Of a stretch of DNA of 64,000 bases, positions 53,129 through 62,962 are shown piece after piece. How positions within the stretch are numbered: position 1 is the stretch's first letter; each line of letters starts with the position of its first letter. Position numbers and translations under genes: made by a program. The stretch is from Fusibacter ferrireducens (GTDB taxonomy: Bacteria; Bacillota; Clostridia; Peptostreptococcales; Acidaminobacteraceae), in the NCBI RefSeq assembly GCF_015352425.1, contig NZ_JADKNH010000001.1, positions 281,278 through 345,277 of the forward strand, read 5' to 3'. The notes under the pieces were generated by a model. That model searched no databases. It had not been told where the DNA came from and saw only the letters and a list, made by a program, of their open reading frames with translations.

Positions 53129-55312
53129 ATGAAGAGTGATAAGTTTTTAATTTATTTGCTTTTAGTAAGTTTGCTTTTGACGGTGTGCGTACCTATAGAT
53201 TCATATGGTCTGTCCGCTGATTTGAAAATCTCAGGGGTTTATAGTGACAGTGAACTTGCAAGAGCTGTTGAATTGGGTTTTGGTACATATGAAAAAAACT
53301 CAAATATTTCGTATAAGAACTTTTTTTTAATGTTGGATAAAGTTATTGAACGCTCTAATACCGAGGCTTTAGGTGAGTGGCAAAAGACATTTTCTGAGGC
53401 TAGAAAGTCAACCTAAATTATGAAGCGTGATGAAGGGATGCTTGCTATTTTTTTTGCTTCGAGAATGATGGGAGAGTCCTATGAGAACTATAATATAGAT
53501 GGAGATGTCTTGCTTGGTACTCTTGGTGAAAGTATATGGCATGAAATGTCATGGCATTATCCTTATTTCTCAGGCTGGGACAAGAGTGTTGTTTTAGGAA
53601 ATGATCAATGGGATAACGCTATGATTGCAGCCTATTTTTACAATATGAGCAGAATGTCTAAAATGAGTGACAGCCTTATATTTGACTATGACGAAAAAAG
53701 CAACTCAATGCGATTAAACGAATCGTTAACTCATGAAGAAGCATTGCGTGCAGTCGTTAGACTCTATGACTCTGGGCTCGCTGAAACTGAGAGAATCAAG
53801 ACGGATCAAGATGCTGAACTTTTGAAAGCAGCTGATGCTCGACGAAAGGCCATTTTAGAGAGTCAAACAAGTATAGTGACCAAGGGTAACGTATACTATA
53901 TTTCAAACTCTGGAAATGATTTTAATGATGGTCGTTCTCCCGAAACAGCGTGGGCAACAATCGAGAAAGCAAATCAAATGGCATTACTAGATGACGATAC
54001 AGTCTTTCTTGAATGCGGTGGTATTTTTAGAGGTATATTATTGTTTAGAAATAATATAACTTATTCTGCTTATGGTGAAGGCGAAAAACCAAAAATTTTA
54101 GGGTCTCCAGAGAATGGTGCAAACCCTGCTAAATGGAAATTGATGGCGGGCACTAAAAATATTTGGATTTTTTATAGAGAGATCTACGAGACAGGTGTAA
54201 TTGTACTTAATGATGGTGAAAAGTGGGCAAACAGAGAGACTGCTCTCTGGAACGGGGAAGAATATGTAAATGTAGTGGATAAGAAGCGTCCAATAGACAT
54301 AAATCAATTAAAGGATATGACTTTCTTTCAGGATGTTGATTATTCGGGATATTCGTCAGAAGAGGCTATCGGTGAATTGAATATTCCTGGTAAGATCTAT
54401 ATGCGTTGTGATCTTGGTAATCCTGGAAAGGTCTTTAAGTCCATAGAATTTGAGAGTAAACCCTATGGTGATGCAAACTTGAAAAGCTCTTTTATACTTC
54501 AGGTTGGAGAAAATTGTTTAATTGATAATCTGTGTTTTCTGTATTGCCAGGGAGGCATCAGTGTCAGTGGTAACTGTACAGTACAAAACTGTGAGGTTGC
54601 TTGGATCGGCGGAAGCGTAGCTGGATACAATGGTTCAGGTCTGGGAACAGATACACAGGCAGTTCTGCGATTTGGCGATGGTATTTTATGTGCTAAGGGC
54701 TCAAATAATAATGTGTTGAATAATTATGTACATCATATGTATGACTTTGGCATAACGGCTGAAACGGGTCCTTGGTTCGAAAATGAAGAAGATAGATATG
54801 CTTATGAAACAATTTTTAAAGGTAATCTCGTTGAAAATTGTTCAGGCGGATTTCTTATTGGAGATTGGGAGGCGCTTCAATCAGGTCTAGATCACAGCGT
54901 TATTTTTAAAAATATTTGCATTGGAGATAATACTGTTTTATTTTCTGGATATGGATGGTCTCATCAAGAATTGGATTATGACTGGGGACACGCAAGTGCT
55001 GTCAATAATGGTAACAGTGCTATAACCTTCGCCTATCCACCAAAGGCCGCTCAGAATATTGAAGTTAAAAATAATATATTCTATGTGGGGAAATATGCTC
55101 TAGTCAGTAGTTGTTATGGTGCAAAAGGGTTGAAGGGACTTTATAACGTGAAATTTGATGGCAACACGTATGTTCAAAATCCACTAGGGACATTAGCATA
55201 TTGGCAAAAAAACGAAACCGATAAAATAAGGCAATGCTTTATTAATAATAGCAGCGCAAAAGAAACAATAAGTAATGTATTAGAGGACAAAAATGGTGTT
55301 ACTTGGAAGTGA
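53129..55312 (+). pseudogene. Secreted SLH-like/parallel beta-helix protein, split by an in-frame stop
   Basis: Two same-frame segments, 53129-53416 and 53420-55312, are separated only by TAA at 53414-53416. The first has a signal peptide (FLIYLLLVSLLLTVCVPIDS) and the start of an S-layer-homology-like repeat region (LKISGVYSDSELARAVELG). The second starts MKRDEGMLAIFFASRM with no ribosome-binding site and continues that pattern. It then has a long region (GNVYYISNSGNDFNDGRSPE onward) typical of right-handed parallel beta-helix proteins, often polysaccharide-active. Together they would make about 727 residues. The best reading is one gene inactivated by a nonsense mutation; readthrough or a sequencing error is possible. 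Confidence 0.8.
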
Positions 55313-55336
55313 AATTAGAGTATTGGAGATGTTGTG

Positions 55337-56089
55337 ATGAAAGATCAATATACCATAGAGTATTTAATGACAAACTCAAATTTGCCTGGACCAAGAGGTA
55401 ATTTAGAACTTTTATACAAATTTGCTCATACGGCATCTGAGGAGATCAGCAACGAATGCCTCGACTATAATCGTGATGATTTAAGCAATTCTCCAGAAGA
55501 ATTTGTGGTGATGTGTGGTGTGGTTAGTTTCTGTGTAAGGCAGACTCACCTCTTTATAATTGACGATGCAGATTCAGAAAGACTTGGCAAGATGGAAATT
55601 GAGCTTAAAAAGTATGCTAATCATTCCAGTTGGAGGATCAGGGAAGCGGTTGCAATCGGTCTGCAGGAGGTCGCTAAAAGCGGTGGTGTAATGCCGGTGA
55701 TTCATTTTTTAAAAAAATGGTGTACGGGGACTGCACTAGAAAAGCGTGCGCTTGTTGCAACACTTTGTGAACCTGCACTTTTAAAGGATCAAGAAATGAA
55801 TTCAATTGTCCTTGATTATTTACTTTCTGTTACTCATCCCTTTGAGCAAATAACCCGTTCGCTTACGGATGGCGAAAAATCACTCAGAAAGGCACTTGCT
55901 TATGGTTGGAGTGTGGCTATAGTAGCTTCTCCCGAAATGGGAAAGCGCTATTTCGAAGCTCTGGCTAAAATTGAGAACAAGCATATTAGATGGGTCCTAA
56001 AAGAAAATCTTAAGAAAAATAGGTTGGTGAAAATAGAATCAGAGTGGGTTGAAATGATGCTGCTAAGTTTTCAAATTGATGCGCGTTAA
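55337..56089 (+). CDS. HEAT-repeat-like protein of unknown function
   Basis: A 250-residue, mostly helical cytoplasmic protein. The segment SSWRIREAVAIGLQEVAKSG followed by VMPVIHFLKKW resembles HEAT or DNA alkylation repair (AlkD-like) repeats, and a second repeat-like piece (IRWVLKENLKKNRLVKIE) lies near the end. The active-site residues of AlkD cannot be recognised with confidence, so no enzyme function is claimed. The ATG at 55337 is 8 bases after GGAG; a GTG one codon earlier is possible. It starts 24 bases after the broken beta-helix gene. Confidence 0.7.
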   Translation: MKDQYTIEYLMTNSNLPGPRGNLELLYKFAHTASEEISNECLDYNRDDLSNSPEEFVVMCGVVSFCVRQTHLFIIDDADSERLGKMEIELKKYANHSSWRIREAVAIGLQEVAKSGGVMPVIHFLKKWCTGTALEKRALVATLCEPALLKDQEMNSIVLDYLLSVTHPFEQITRSLTDGEKSLRKALAYGWSVAIVASPEMGKRYFEALAKIENKHIRWVLKENLKKNRLVKIESEWVEMMLLSFQIDAR

Positions 56090-56137
56090 TGTGCTTGTTT
56101 TAGGGTAAGTATTTAGACAAAGTGCGAGTATCTAGAC

Positions 56138-56170
56138 AAATGAGTTGAATTAAATGTATTCAACTCATTT
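56138..56170. terminator. Hairpin before the HD-CHAD gene
   Basis: AAATGAGTTGAAT (56138-56150) pairs perfectly with ATTCAACTCATTT (56158-56170) around a 7-base loop. The T run is weak. Upstream are two copies of TATTTAGACAAA/TATCTAGACAAA, about 20 bases apart. Confidence 0.6.
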
Positions 56171-56200
56171 AGAGATTCTTTTATGGGTTGGGAGGTATTT

Positions 56201-57532
56201 ATGTCTCATAAAAAAGATCAAAGTAAGCACAAAAAAGTACATAAAAAAGAGCCTAAATTAAAGCATGAATTAGAACATAAATTGGAATCTATGCCATTGA
56301 CATTATTGAATCAAATAAAGTGTGAATTTTTACCCCTTACAGAACATTCCCTGTTTGAGCACAGTCATTTTTTAGATGTGGAAAGGCATATTCATGTGCT
56401 GGCTTCACAGAGAAAAATGGATGTACATATCGCGTTATGTATTGCCTATTTTCATGATATATCACGTATTAAAGAAGGCATAAATGGTAAATTGCATGCC
56501 AAGAGAAGTGCTGAAATTGCAAATAAGAGATTGAAAAAAATATCTAATGTCAAGCTTTCAAAGTCTACGCGCAAAGTCATATGTTCGGCGATTTTACATC
56601 ATAATCAAAAGGCTAAAATTCATGGTCCTTTTGATGAACTCATAAAAGATGCAGACAGTTTGGCACATCAAGATGAATTTGGTTTTCCAAGTGACAGTGA
56701 TTTTGAGCAGATTAGGCTTGATTTGATGGCGCTTGATCAGGTCAACTTTTCTGTTTCTAAAGTGATAGACATACAATCAGTTTACACGATGTATAGTGAA
56801 GCTTTTCTTGCGCTTTTTAAATCAACACCAAAGGATATGAATCACTGGGTTCATGAAATACGAATTGCCATACGCAAGTTGAGAGCACTGCTCTATTTTA
56901 ACGATAACACCACACTTAAGAGAGAAACTTTTTCGGCGCTTAAGCCCATTTTTAAGGTGTTATCAAAGAGTAGAGCCCTCTATGTACTTTATAAATCACT
57001 GGAATCTTTTGAATCTTTGGAGGGCATCAGAAACGCTCTTGAAAAGATTTTAAAAGAAGAAAACCATAAGATTATGGAATATTTAAAAGGACATCAAAGT
57101 GGTGAATTTATAACAGGATTAGAGCAATTGTTGACTGCAAATAAATCGCATTTGAGTTTTCAAGATGCCGCCTTATCTAGGTTGATTAAAAGATATTTTA
57201 AATATCTTAACAGTGCGACATTGAAGGATAAGGAGACACTTCATCGACTTAGAATTGAAGGCAAGCAACTGAAATATCTGATGGGAAGTGGCCTTATTGA
57301 AATGACGCACCCCATATTTCAGGAAACCCTTTTGAGTCTTCATGATCTTTTAGGAGATCTCAATGACTTGCAAGATCAGGCACTCTTTTTTAAGCATTAT
57401 AAGATGTCGGCAGAAGAAAGGCAGCTTTTGATGAATCACATATCGGATCAAACACATTTTTTAGAAAAAGAGATTAAAAAGAGACTTTTTTTGTTGAAAA
57501 AAATGATTCGTTTGAATAAAATCATTTTATAG
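56201..57532 (+). CDS. HD-CHAD fusion protein
   Basis: A 443-residue protein. After a Lys/His-rich start (residues 1-35), an HD phosphohydrolase-like domain spans about 45-195 (FLDVERHIHVLASQRKMD, CIAYFHDISRIKEGI, ILHHNQKA, LIKDADSLAH). A CHAD domain follows from about 210 (WVHEIRIAIRKLRALLYF, LHRLRIEGKQLKYLMGSG, LLGDLNDLQDQ). CHAD domains bind polyphosphate through conserved basic helices, and ppx/ppk genes lie just downstream. The ATG at 56201 follows GGGAGG; an earlier in-frame start at 56183 includes that site. HD metal ligands look intact, so hydrolysis of a nucleotide is possible. Confidence 0.85.
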   Translation: MSHKKDQSKHKKVHKKEPKLKHELEHKLESMPLTLLNQIKCEFLPLTEHSLFEHSHFLDVERHIHVLASQRKMDVHIALCIAYFHDISRIKEGINGKLHAKRSAEIANKRLKKISNVKLSKSTRKVICSAILHHNQKAKIHGPFDELIKDADSLAHQDEFGFPSDSDFEQIRLDLMALDQVNFSVSKVIDIQSVYTMYSEAFLALFKSTPKDMNHWVHEIRIAIRKLRALLYFNDNTTLKRETFSALKPIFKVLSKSRALYVLYKSLESFESLEGIRNALEKILKEENHKIMEYLKGHQSGEFITGLEQLLTANKSHLSFQDAALSRLIKRYFKYLNSATLKDKETLHRLRIEGKQLKYLMGSGLIEMTHPIFQETLLSLHDLLGDLNDLQDQALFFKHYKMSAEERQLLMNHISDQTHFLEKEIKKRLFLLKKMIRLNKIIL

Positions 57533-57563
57533 TGGTATAAATATTCTGGGATTGGAGGTATTT

Positions 57564-57725
57564 ATGTCTAAAAAAATGTGTAAACTTGTTAAAGAGGATT
57601 ATTTAGAGGCACACATAGCTGAATATATAGAAATCATTAAAAAGCCTAAATATATTTGTAAAAAATGCGGTCGTGTTGCTGATGAGGAAGGGCGTTTGTG
57701 CAAACCCAAAAAAATAAAAGATTAG
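57564..57725 (+). CDS. Cys-rich 53-residue microprotein
   Basis: A short gene with a clear TTGGAGGTATTTATG start, the same kind of site as the upstream CHAD gene. The 53-residue product MSKKMCKLVKEDYLEAHIAE has a helical half, then a Cys motif CKKCGRVADEEGRLC (C-x2-C-x11-C), suggesting metal binding, and a basic tail. It lies 31 bases after the CHAD gene and before a terminator, so it belongs to that operon. The family is not recognised. Confidence 0.75.
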   Translation: MSKKMCKLVKEDYLEAHIAEYIEIIKKPKYICKKCGRVADEEGRLCKPKKIKD

Positions 57726-57733
57726 TGGCTTAG

Positions 57734-57762
57734 AAGCGTTGATGCCTATCAACGCTTTTAAA
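57734..57762 (+). terminator. Intrinsic terminator after the microprotein gene
   Basis: AAGCGTTGAT (57734-57743) pairs with ATCAACGCTT (57748-57757) around GCCT and is followed by TTAAAA. The T run is short. Confidence 0.75.
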
Positions 57763-57868
57763 ATAAATGCGTATTGCTATTGTTAAATTCATGTAAATTC
57801 ATACTGTAAAAATGACTATGTTCACATACATAGATTATAATAGAGATATTACAATAGAGAGGTGTCCA

Positions 57869-59377
57869 ATGAAACCCATATATGCAGCCATAGATATAGG
57901 TGCAAATTCTATCAAATTGAAAATAATCGAATATGTCTCTCATAAAATCACAGTACTTGAAGACATTTCAAATGATATCCTCATTGGGGAGGATGTCTAT
58001 GAATGCGGCTTTATACAACATCAGACGGTTAAAGAAATCTTAAAAATATTGAGCTACTTTAACAAAGTGCTTGAGAGTTATGGCGTTGAAAAATATCGTG
58101 CCGTGGGGACCAGTGCCATGCGAGAGGCCAATAATTCCAAGATGGTTGTTGAGATGCTTAAAATTAAAACGGGCATTGATGTGGAAATTATAGAAGATAG
58201 CATTGAAAAATTTTTAACTTACAAGTCCATGAGAGACTACATGCCCAACTATCGCGACATAAGAAAAAGTGCACTTGTGGTTGAGATTAACTCAGGTAGT
58301 TGTGATGTTTCAATATATCATAGAAATCATTTGGTTAAAAATGATGAGATTAAACTGGGCACAAAAAATCTTAAAAATGTTATGCATGAACTTGAAGAAC
58401 GTTCTGTTGTTTACCCAAAAGTATTCTTGGAACTTTTAGAGACAAGAACTTCACACATGTGGCAGAATATTCAAATCAAAAAAATAAAGCACTTTATCTG
58501 CTTGGGTGGAGAGGCGAAGCTCTATAAAATATTGCTTTTTGACAACAAAAGTGTCATTCCCAAGAAGGAATTTAAAGAGATTTATCAGAATTTAATCAAT
58601 GATCATAGAGCTCTGAGATTTGATATGGAATCTCGTGGATTCAACTGGTATGAATTTGTTGTAAGTGTGCTCATCTATAACATGTTCTTTGATCTTACAA
58701 GTGCAGAATTTCTTCTGATTCCAGATATATCGCTGAGAGATGGGATTATTGCGAATTTTATTGAGAGAGACTACAACTTAAATCGATATAATGCGTTTAA
58801 TCAAGATATATTGACACAAGCCTTAAATATCAGCAAAAGATATAAGAGTTCAGAGGCGCATCTAAAGGCTATAGAATCCTATGCGCTTATTTTGTTTAAT
58901 GCACTGAAAAAACACTTTGAATTCGGAGAAAGAGACGAACTCTTGCTGAGATTAAGTGCAATTTTACATGAGATTGGCAAGTATACCAGAATGAAGGATT
59001 ACCTGGTTACATCCTATGATAAAATCAGTAATTTGAGTATTCTAGGGGTTAAGGAAGAAGAAATTCGAATAGTGGCCCATGTTTGCAGACTTATTTCAAG
59101 TTCAGAGCACAAAGATTTAGATTTTGAGCTGGAAGGTATTTCAGAGACCAATTACAGTACAGTGTTTAAACTTTCATCCATCATGTCCATTGCAGATGCA
59201 CTGGATAAAGGCAAAAAACAAAAAATTAGAATAGACAGAGTCAAAGTGACTGAGGATTACATGAGCATATACATTCGATACAAACAGGATATTACGCTTG
59301 AAGAATTGAGCTTTCAGTTTACACTGTCCAACTTTATAAATACTTTTGGTATTATTCCAGAATTAAAGGAGAAATAG
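57869..59377 (+). CDS. Ppx/GppA-family protein with HD-like domain, probably catalytically degenerate
   Basis: A 502-residue paralogue of exopolyphosphatase, starting at an ATG after AGAGAGGTG. The N-terminal ASKHA fold is recognisable (IYAAIDIGANSIKLKIIEY, YRAVGTSAMREANNSK). However, the usual DIGGGSTE phosphate loop reads EINSGSCDVS here, and the catalytic Glu in the SG-x-EEA region aligns with Lys (SIEKFL). The C-terminal HD-like region has HEIGKY where HD proteins have HD. These changes suggest loss of enzyme activity and a regulatory or structural role. It ends directly before ppk. The start at 57812 is rejected because it lacks a ribosome-binding site. Confidence 0.82.
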   Translation: MKPIYAAIDIGANSIKLKIIEYVSHKITVLEDISNDILIGEDVYECGFIQHQTVKEILKILSYFNKVLESYGVEKYRAVGTSAMREANNSKMVVEMLKIKTGIDVEIIEDSIEKFLTYKSMRDYMPNYRDIRKSALVVEINSGSCDVSIYHRNHLVKNDEIKLGTKNLKNVMHELEERSVVYPKVFLELLETRTSHMWQNIQIKKIKHFICLGGEAKLYKILLFDNKSVIPKKEFKEIYQNLINDHRALRFDMESRGFNWYEFVVSVLIYNMFFDLTSAEFLLIPDISLRDGIIANFIERDYNLNRYNAFNQDILTQALNISKRYKSSEAHLKAIESYALILFNALKKHFEFGERDELLLRLSAILHEIGKYTRMKDYLVTSYDKISNLSILGVKEEEIRIVAHVCRLISSSEHKDLDFELEGISETNYSTVFKLSSIMSIADALDKGKKQKIRIDRVKVTEDYMSIYIRYKQDITLEELSFQFTLSNFINTFGIIPELKEK

Positions 59378-59378
59378 T

Positions 59379-61415
59379 ATGTATTTTAATAGAGAACTGA
59401 GTTGGTTAAAATTTAATGAACGTGTTCTGCTTGAAGCCAATGATTTAACGCTCCCCATTCTGGAAAGAATTAAGTTTAATGCCATATTTTCTTCAAATCT
59501 TGACGAATTTTTCATGGTGCGAGTTGCTTCAATCAAAGATCAAATGAATATTGGTTACACAAAGAGTGATCCTTCGGGCATGGCACCTGGGCCACTTTTT
59601 ACGAGCATTAATCAAAAAGTCAGTGAGCTCGTTGAACTTCAAAATAAAATCAGTGATGAGCTTATGCAAGGACTTAAAGACAATCAATTCAATTTGCTAA
59701 GGCGAAATGATTACACGAAGAGTATTAGAGAATCGTTGAAGCAACTTTTTAATACTACGATTTTTCCTGTACTCACGCCAATGGCGGTGGACTTCAGCAG
59801 GCCGTTTCCTTTAATTTCTAATAAAAGACTCTATATTGCGGTTAAACTCTTAGTGCATAACATAGAGCGTCTTGCTCTGGTTGAAGTGCCCTCTGTATTG
59901 CCAAGAATCATGAGTATAGATGGTCCCAGCGATCATTGCTATGTGCTCTTAGAGGATATCATTGAGGAGTTTATAGCGGATTTATTTATTGGAAATACGA
60001 TTTTGACCACGTGTCAATTCAGAATTACTCGAAATGGTGATCTAAATGTAATTCAAGAAGATTCTGATATACTGTTGAATGTTATTGAAGAAGCGATTAA
60101 ACTCAGAAAATGGGGTGAAGCCATCAGGCTTGAAATTTCTTTTCGTCCAGATGAATGGCTTAAAAATACTTTGATTTCTGCATTTCACATGGAGGCTTCA
60201 CAAGTTTATGAAATAAAAGGGCTGATGGATAAAACAGTTTGGTTCAAGTTTAAACCGCCAAAAGCATTGCAGCATCTTGTGAAAGAACCTCATGTGCCTC
60301 GTAAATTACCTTTTATGTCCAAAAAAAATATTTTCAAAACCATCCGAGAAGGCGATGTCTTTTTACAGCATCCCTATGAAAGTTTTGATTTTGTGGTTGA
60401 CTTTATAAAACAAGCCAGTAAAGATCCTCAGGTGCTTGCCATTAAGCAGACGCTATATCGCGTCAGTGGAGATTCTGAAATTGTCAAAGCGCTTGCAGAT
60501 GCTGCTGAAAAAGGAAAGCAAGTCACTGTACTTTTAGAGCTCATGGCGCGCTTTGATGAGCAAAACAATATCAATTGGGCCAAAAAACTGGAGCAAAAAG
60601 GGGTTCATGTGATCTATGGATTATATGGTCTGAAAACACATTCTAAAATCACGCTTGTGGTAAGGAAGGAAAAACAGCGTATTCGTCGATATGTCCATTT
60701 GGGGACCGGAAATTACAATGATCAAACCGCTAAATTGTATACGGATATGGGGCTTTTTACTTGCAAGGAAAGTTTTGGTGCGGATGCTTCTATTTTCTTT
60801 AACTTAGTATCAGGCTTTTCAAACGATATCTTTACGCATTCCATTATAGTGGCACCTTATCATTTGAGAAAACAGTTTTATATGCTGATTGATCGCGAAA
60901 CAGCATATGCTAAGAAAGGTAAACCCGCTAAAATTATTGCTAAAATGAATTCTCTGGTGGATAAAGAGATTGTAGATCGGCTTTATGAGGCTTCCAAAGC
61001 AGGTGTGAAAATAAAACTGATCGTTAGAGGCATTTGTGTTCTTGTTCCCGGTGTTGAAGGATTGAGTGAAAATATTGAAGTGGTGAGTATCGTTGGTGAA
61101 TTTTTAGAACACTCTAGAATATTCTACTTTTACAATGACCATCATTCAGAAGTTTATCTGTCCAGTGCAGATTGGATGACAAGAAATCTGGACAGACGCG
61201 TGGAGCTACTTTTCCCAATTGAGGATAAGATCATTGCGAAGCGAATCGAAAAAATACTGGATTTATACCTTAAAGATAATCAAAAGGCATGGATACTTTT
61301 ACCGGATGGCAACTATGAGAAAAAGACCAGTAAGAGCAAAGATGCCCTTAAAGTACATGATTTTCTAAAAACGTTACAGTACAATGACAATGAAGAATTT
61401 ATAAAAAAACTATAA
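59379..61415 (+). CDS. ppk1: Polyphosphate kinase 1
   Basis: PPK1 (678 residues, typical length) reversibly polymerises the gamma phosphate of ATP into polyphosphate. The N-terminal domain starts YFNRELSWLKFNERVLLEAN, then FSSNLDEFFMVRVAS. The phospholipase-D-like catalytic region includes PHVPRKLPFM, QTLYRVSGDSEIVKALADAA, THSKITLVVRKE and RRYVHLGTGNYNDQTAKLYT, which carries the autophosphorylated His. GGAGAAATAGT precedes the ATG. It begins just after the degenerate Ppx gene, so both are in one operon. Confidence 0.97.
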   Translation: MYFNRELSWLKFNERVLLEANDLTLPILERIKFNAIFSSNLDEFFMVRVASIKDQMNIGYTKSDPSGMAPGPLFTSINQKVSELVELQNKISDELMQGLKDNQFNLLRRNDYTKSIRESLKQLFNTTIFPVLTPMAVDFSRPFPLISNKRLYIAVKLLVHNIERLALVEVPSVLPRIMSIDGPSDHCYVLLEDIIEEFIADLFIGNTILTTCQFRITRNGDLNVIQEDSDILLNVIEEAIKLRKWGEAIRLEISFRPDEWLKNTLISAFHMEASQVYEIKGLMDKTVWFKFKPPKALQHLVKEPHVPRKLPFMSKKNIFKTIREGDVFLQHPYESFDFVVDFIKQASKDPQVLAIKQTLYRVSGDSEIVKALADAAEKGKQVTVLLELMARFDEQNNINWAKKLEQKGVHVIYGLYGLKTHSKITLVVRKEKQRIRRYVHLGTGNYNDQTAKLYTDMGLFTCKESFGADASIFFNLVSGFSNDIFTHSIIVAPYHLRKQFYMLIDRETAYAKKGKPAKIIAKMNSLVDKEIVDRLYEASKAGVKIKLIVRGICVLVPGVEGLSENIEVVSIVGEFLEHSRIFYFYNDHHSEVYLSSADWMTRNLDRRVELLFPIEDKIIAKRIEKILDLYLKDNQKAWILLPDGNYEKKTSKSKDALKVHDFLKTLQYNDNEEFIKKL

Positions 61416-61447
61416 ACTAAAATTTATGATAGAAAGAATGTGGTGGC

Positions 61448-62962
61448 GTGGACGACAAAATAGCCGTTATAGATTTGGGTTCAAACTCTGTTCGACTGAA
61501 TATTTATGGTATCAATGAGCTTGGAGGCTACAGTGTATTTGAACAAGCAAAGGAAATGGTTCGTTTAAGTGAGGGACTGGATCAAGATAATCTTTTAAAA
61601 CCCGAGCCCATAAACAGGACGTTGAGTGCACTTAGATATTTTAAACGATTGATGGATGTCAATAAAGTGTCAAATACCTTTGCACTGAGCACAGCAGCGG
61701 TTAGAATGGCAGAGAATCAAAAGTATTTTTTGGAAACAGTTAAGACCGAAATCGGCATTGAGTTCAATGTGCTCACAGGGCAAGAAGAAGCTTATTATGA
61801 TTATTTAGGTGTTGTGAATACCATTGCTTTTTCAGATGCAATTCTCGTGGACATTGGTGGTGGCAGTACTGAGATCGTGTTGGTGAAGAATCGTGAATTG
61901 ATAGAATCTATAAGTTTGCCCTATGGTTCTGTCATACTTACAGAGCACTTTAAAAAACAAAAAAATAGAAAGAAGCAAATTGAGAATGCAGAAAACTTTA
62001 TATTAGATCAGCTTAAAGACATACCTTGGTTAAAGGCAGGTGAGGGACTACCTATAATAGGTCTTGGAGGGATCATCAGATCTCTTGGCAAGGTTCATCG
62101 TAATTTAAATAGATATCCCATTGAAAATCTACACAATTACAAGATGACTAGTAATGATGTCAACAGCGTCATTGATCTTATTAAAGATACAGATCCAGAT
62201 GACTTGGATAAAATTGATGGCATCAATAAGCGCCGTGCAGATTTGATGACGTTGGGATCAACGCCGGTTAATATGATTATGAAATATGTAGAGGCACCTG
62301 AGATGCGCATTAGTGCATATGGGTTAAGAGATGGTTATTTTTTAGAATACTTAAATCGAGATAGACAACAATCTGCTGTGTTTCCGGATGTGTTAGAGGC
62401 AAGTGTTCAGAATATGATGAAGCGTTTTTTTGTTAATCAAGAGCATGCCTACCAAGTGGAAAAAATTGCAGTTAAGCTCTTTGAAGGCTTAGCATCACTG
62501 CATGACTTTGATGCTAATGATTTAAAACTTTTAAGAATTTCAGCCCTGCTTCACGATATAGGTATGCACATTGAATACTATGATCATCATCTTCACGGCA
62601 TGTACTTACTTATGAACAGTAAAGTGGATGGGCTGACCAACATTGAACATCTTGCAGTTGCCTTTTTAGTAGGAAATCATAGAAGCTATAATATCAAAGA
62701 TCGGTTTAAAATTTATGAACCCTTTATCGATAAGGATTTCTTTAATAAGTACACTAAGTTGGCTGTGATTTTGCAAATATCCGAGCAGCTGGACAGAGCG
62801 GAGATTGGCAATATTATTAATTTGACAATAGATATAAGAGAAAGTGCGATTTATATTAAATTGGAGTCTGATGAAATGCCTACTCTAGATATGGAGTCTG
62901 CCATGAGATTTTCGGATCGTGTAAAAAAATACTATGGAAAAAACCTTCACATCTATTTTTAG
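61448..62962 (+). CDS. ppx: Exopolyphosphatase, Ppx/GppA family with HD domain
   Basis: A 504-residue enzyme that removes terminal phosphates from polyphosphate or pppGpp. The N-terminal domain has AVIDLGSNSVRLNIY, TGQEEAYYDYLGV (catalytic Glu present) and VDIGGGSTEIVLV; the middle has GEGLPIIGLGGIIRSLGK. A C-terminal HD domain follows from about residue 330 (ALLHDIGMHIEYYDHHLHG). The fusion of Ppx with an HD domain is usual in Clostridia. Unlike the paralogue at 57869, all core motifs are intact. The start is a GTG at 61448 with only a weak GGTGG site upstream. It is 32 bases after ppk1. Confidence 0.94.
   Translation: MDDKIAVIDLGSNSVRLNIYGINELGGYSVFEQAKEMVRLSEGLDQDNLLKPEPINRTLSALRYFKRLMDVNKVSNTFALSTAAVRMAENQKYFLETVKTEIGIEFNVLTGQEEAYYDYLGVVNTIAFSDAILVDIGGGSTEIVLVKNRELIESISLPYGSVILTEHFKKQKNRKKQIENAENFILDQLKDIPWLKAGEGLPIIGLGGIIRSLGKVHRNLNRYPIENLHNYKMTSNDVNSVIDLIKDTDPDDLDKIDGINKRRADLMTLGSTPVNMIMKYVEAPEMRISAYGLRDGYFLEYLNRDRQQSAVFPDVLEASVQNMMKRFFVNQEHAYQVEKIAVKLFEGLASLHDFDANDLKLLRISALLHDIGMHIEYYDHHLHGMYLLMNSKVDGLTNIEHLAVAFLVGNHRSYNIKDRFKIYEPFIDKDFFNKYTKLAVILQISEQLDRAEIGNIINLTIDIRESAIYIKLESDEMPTLDMESAMRFSDRVKKYYGKNLHIYF

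Noticed and set aside
53420..55312. Second half of the beta-helix gene as an independent gene
   Set aside because: It has no ribosome-binding site or signal peptide and is in frame with the first half.
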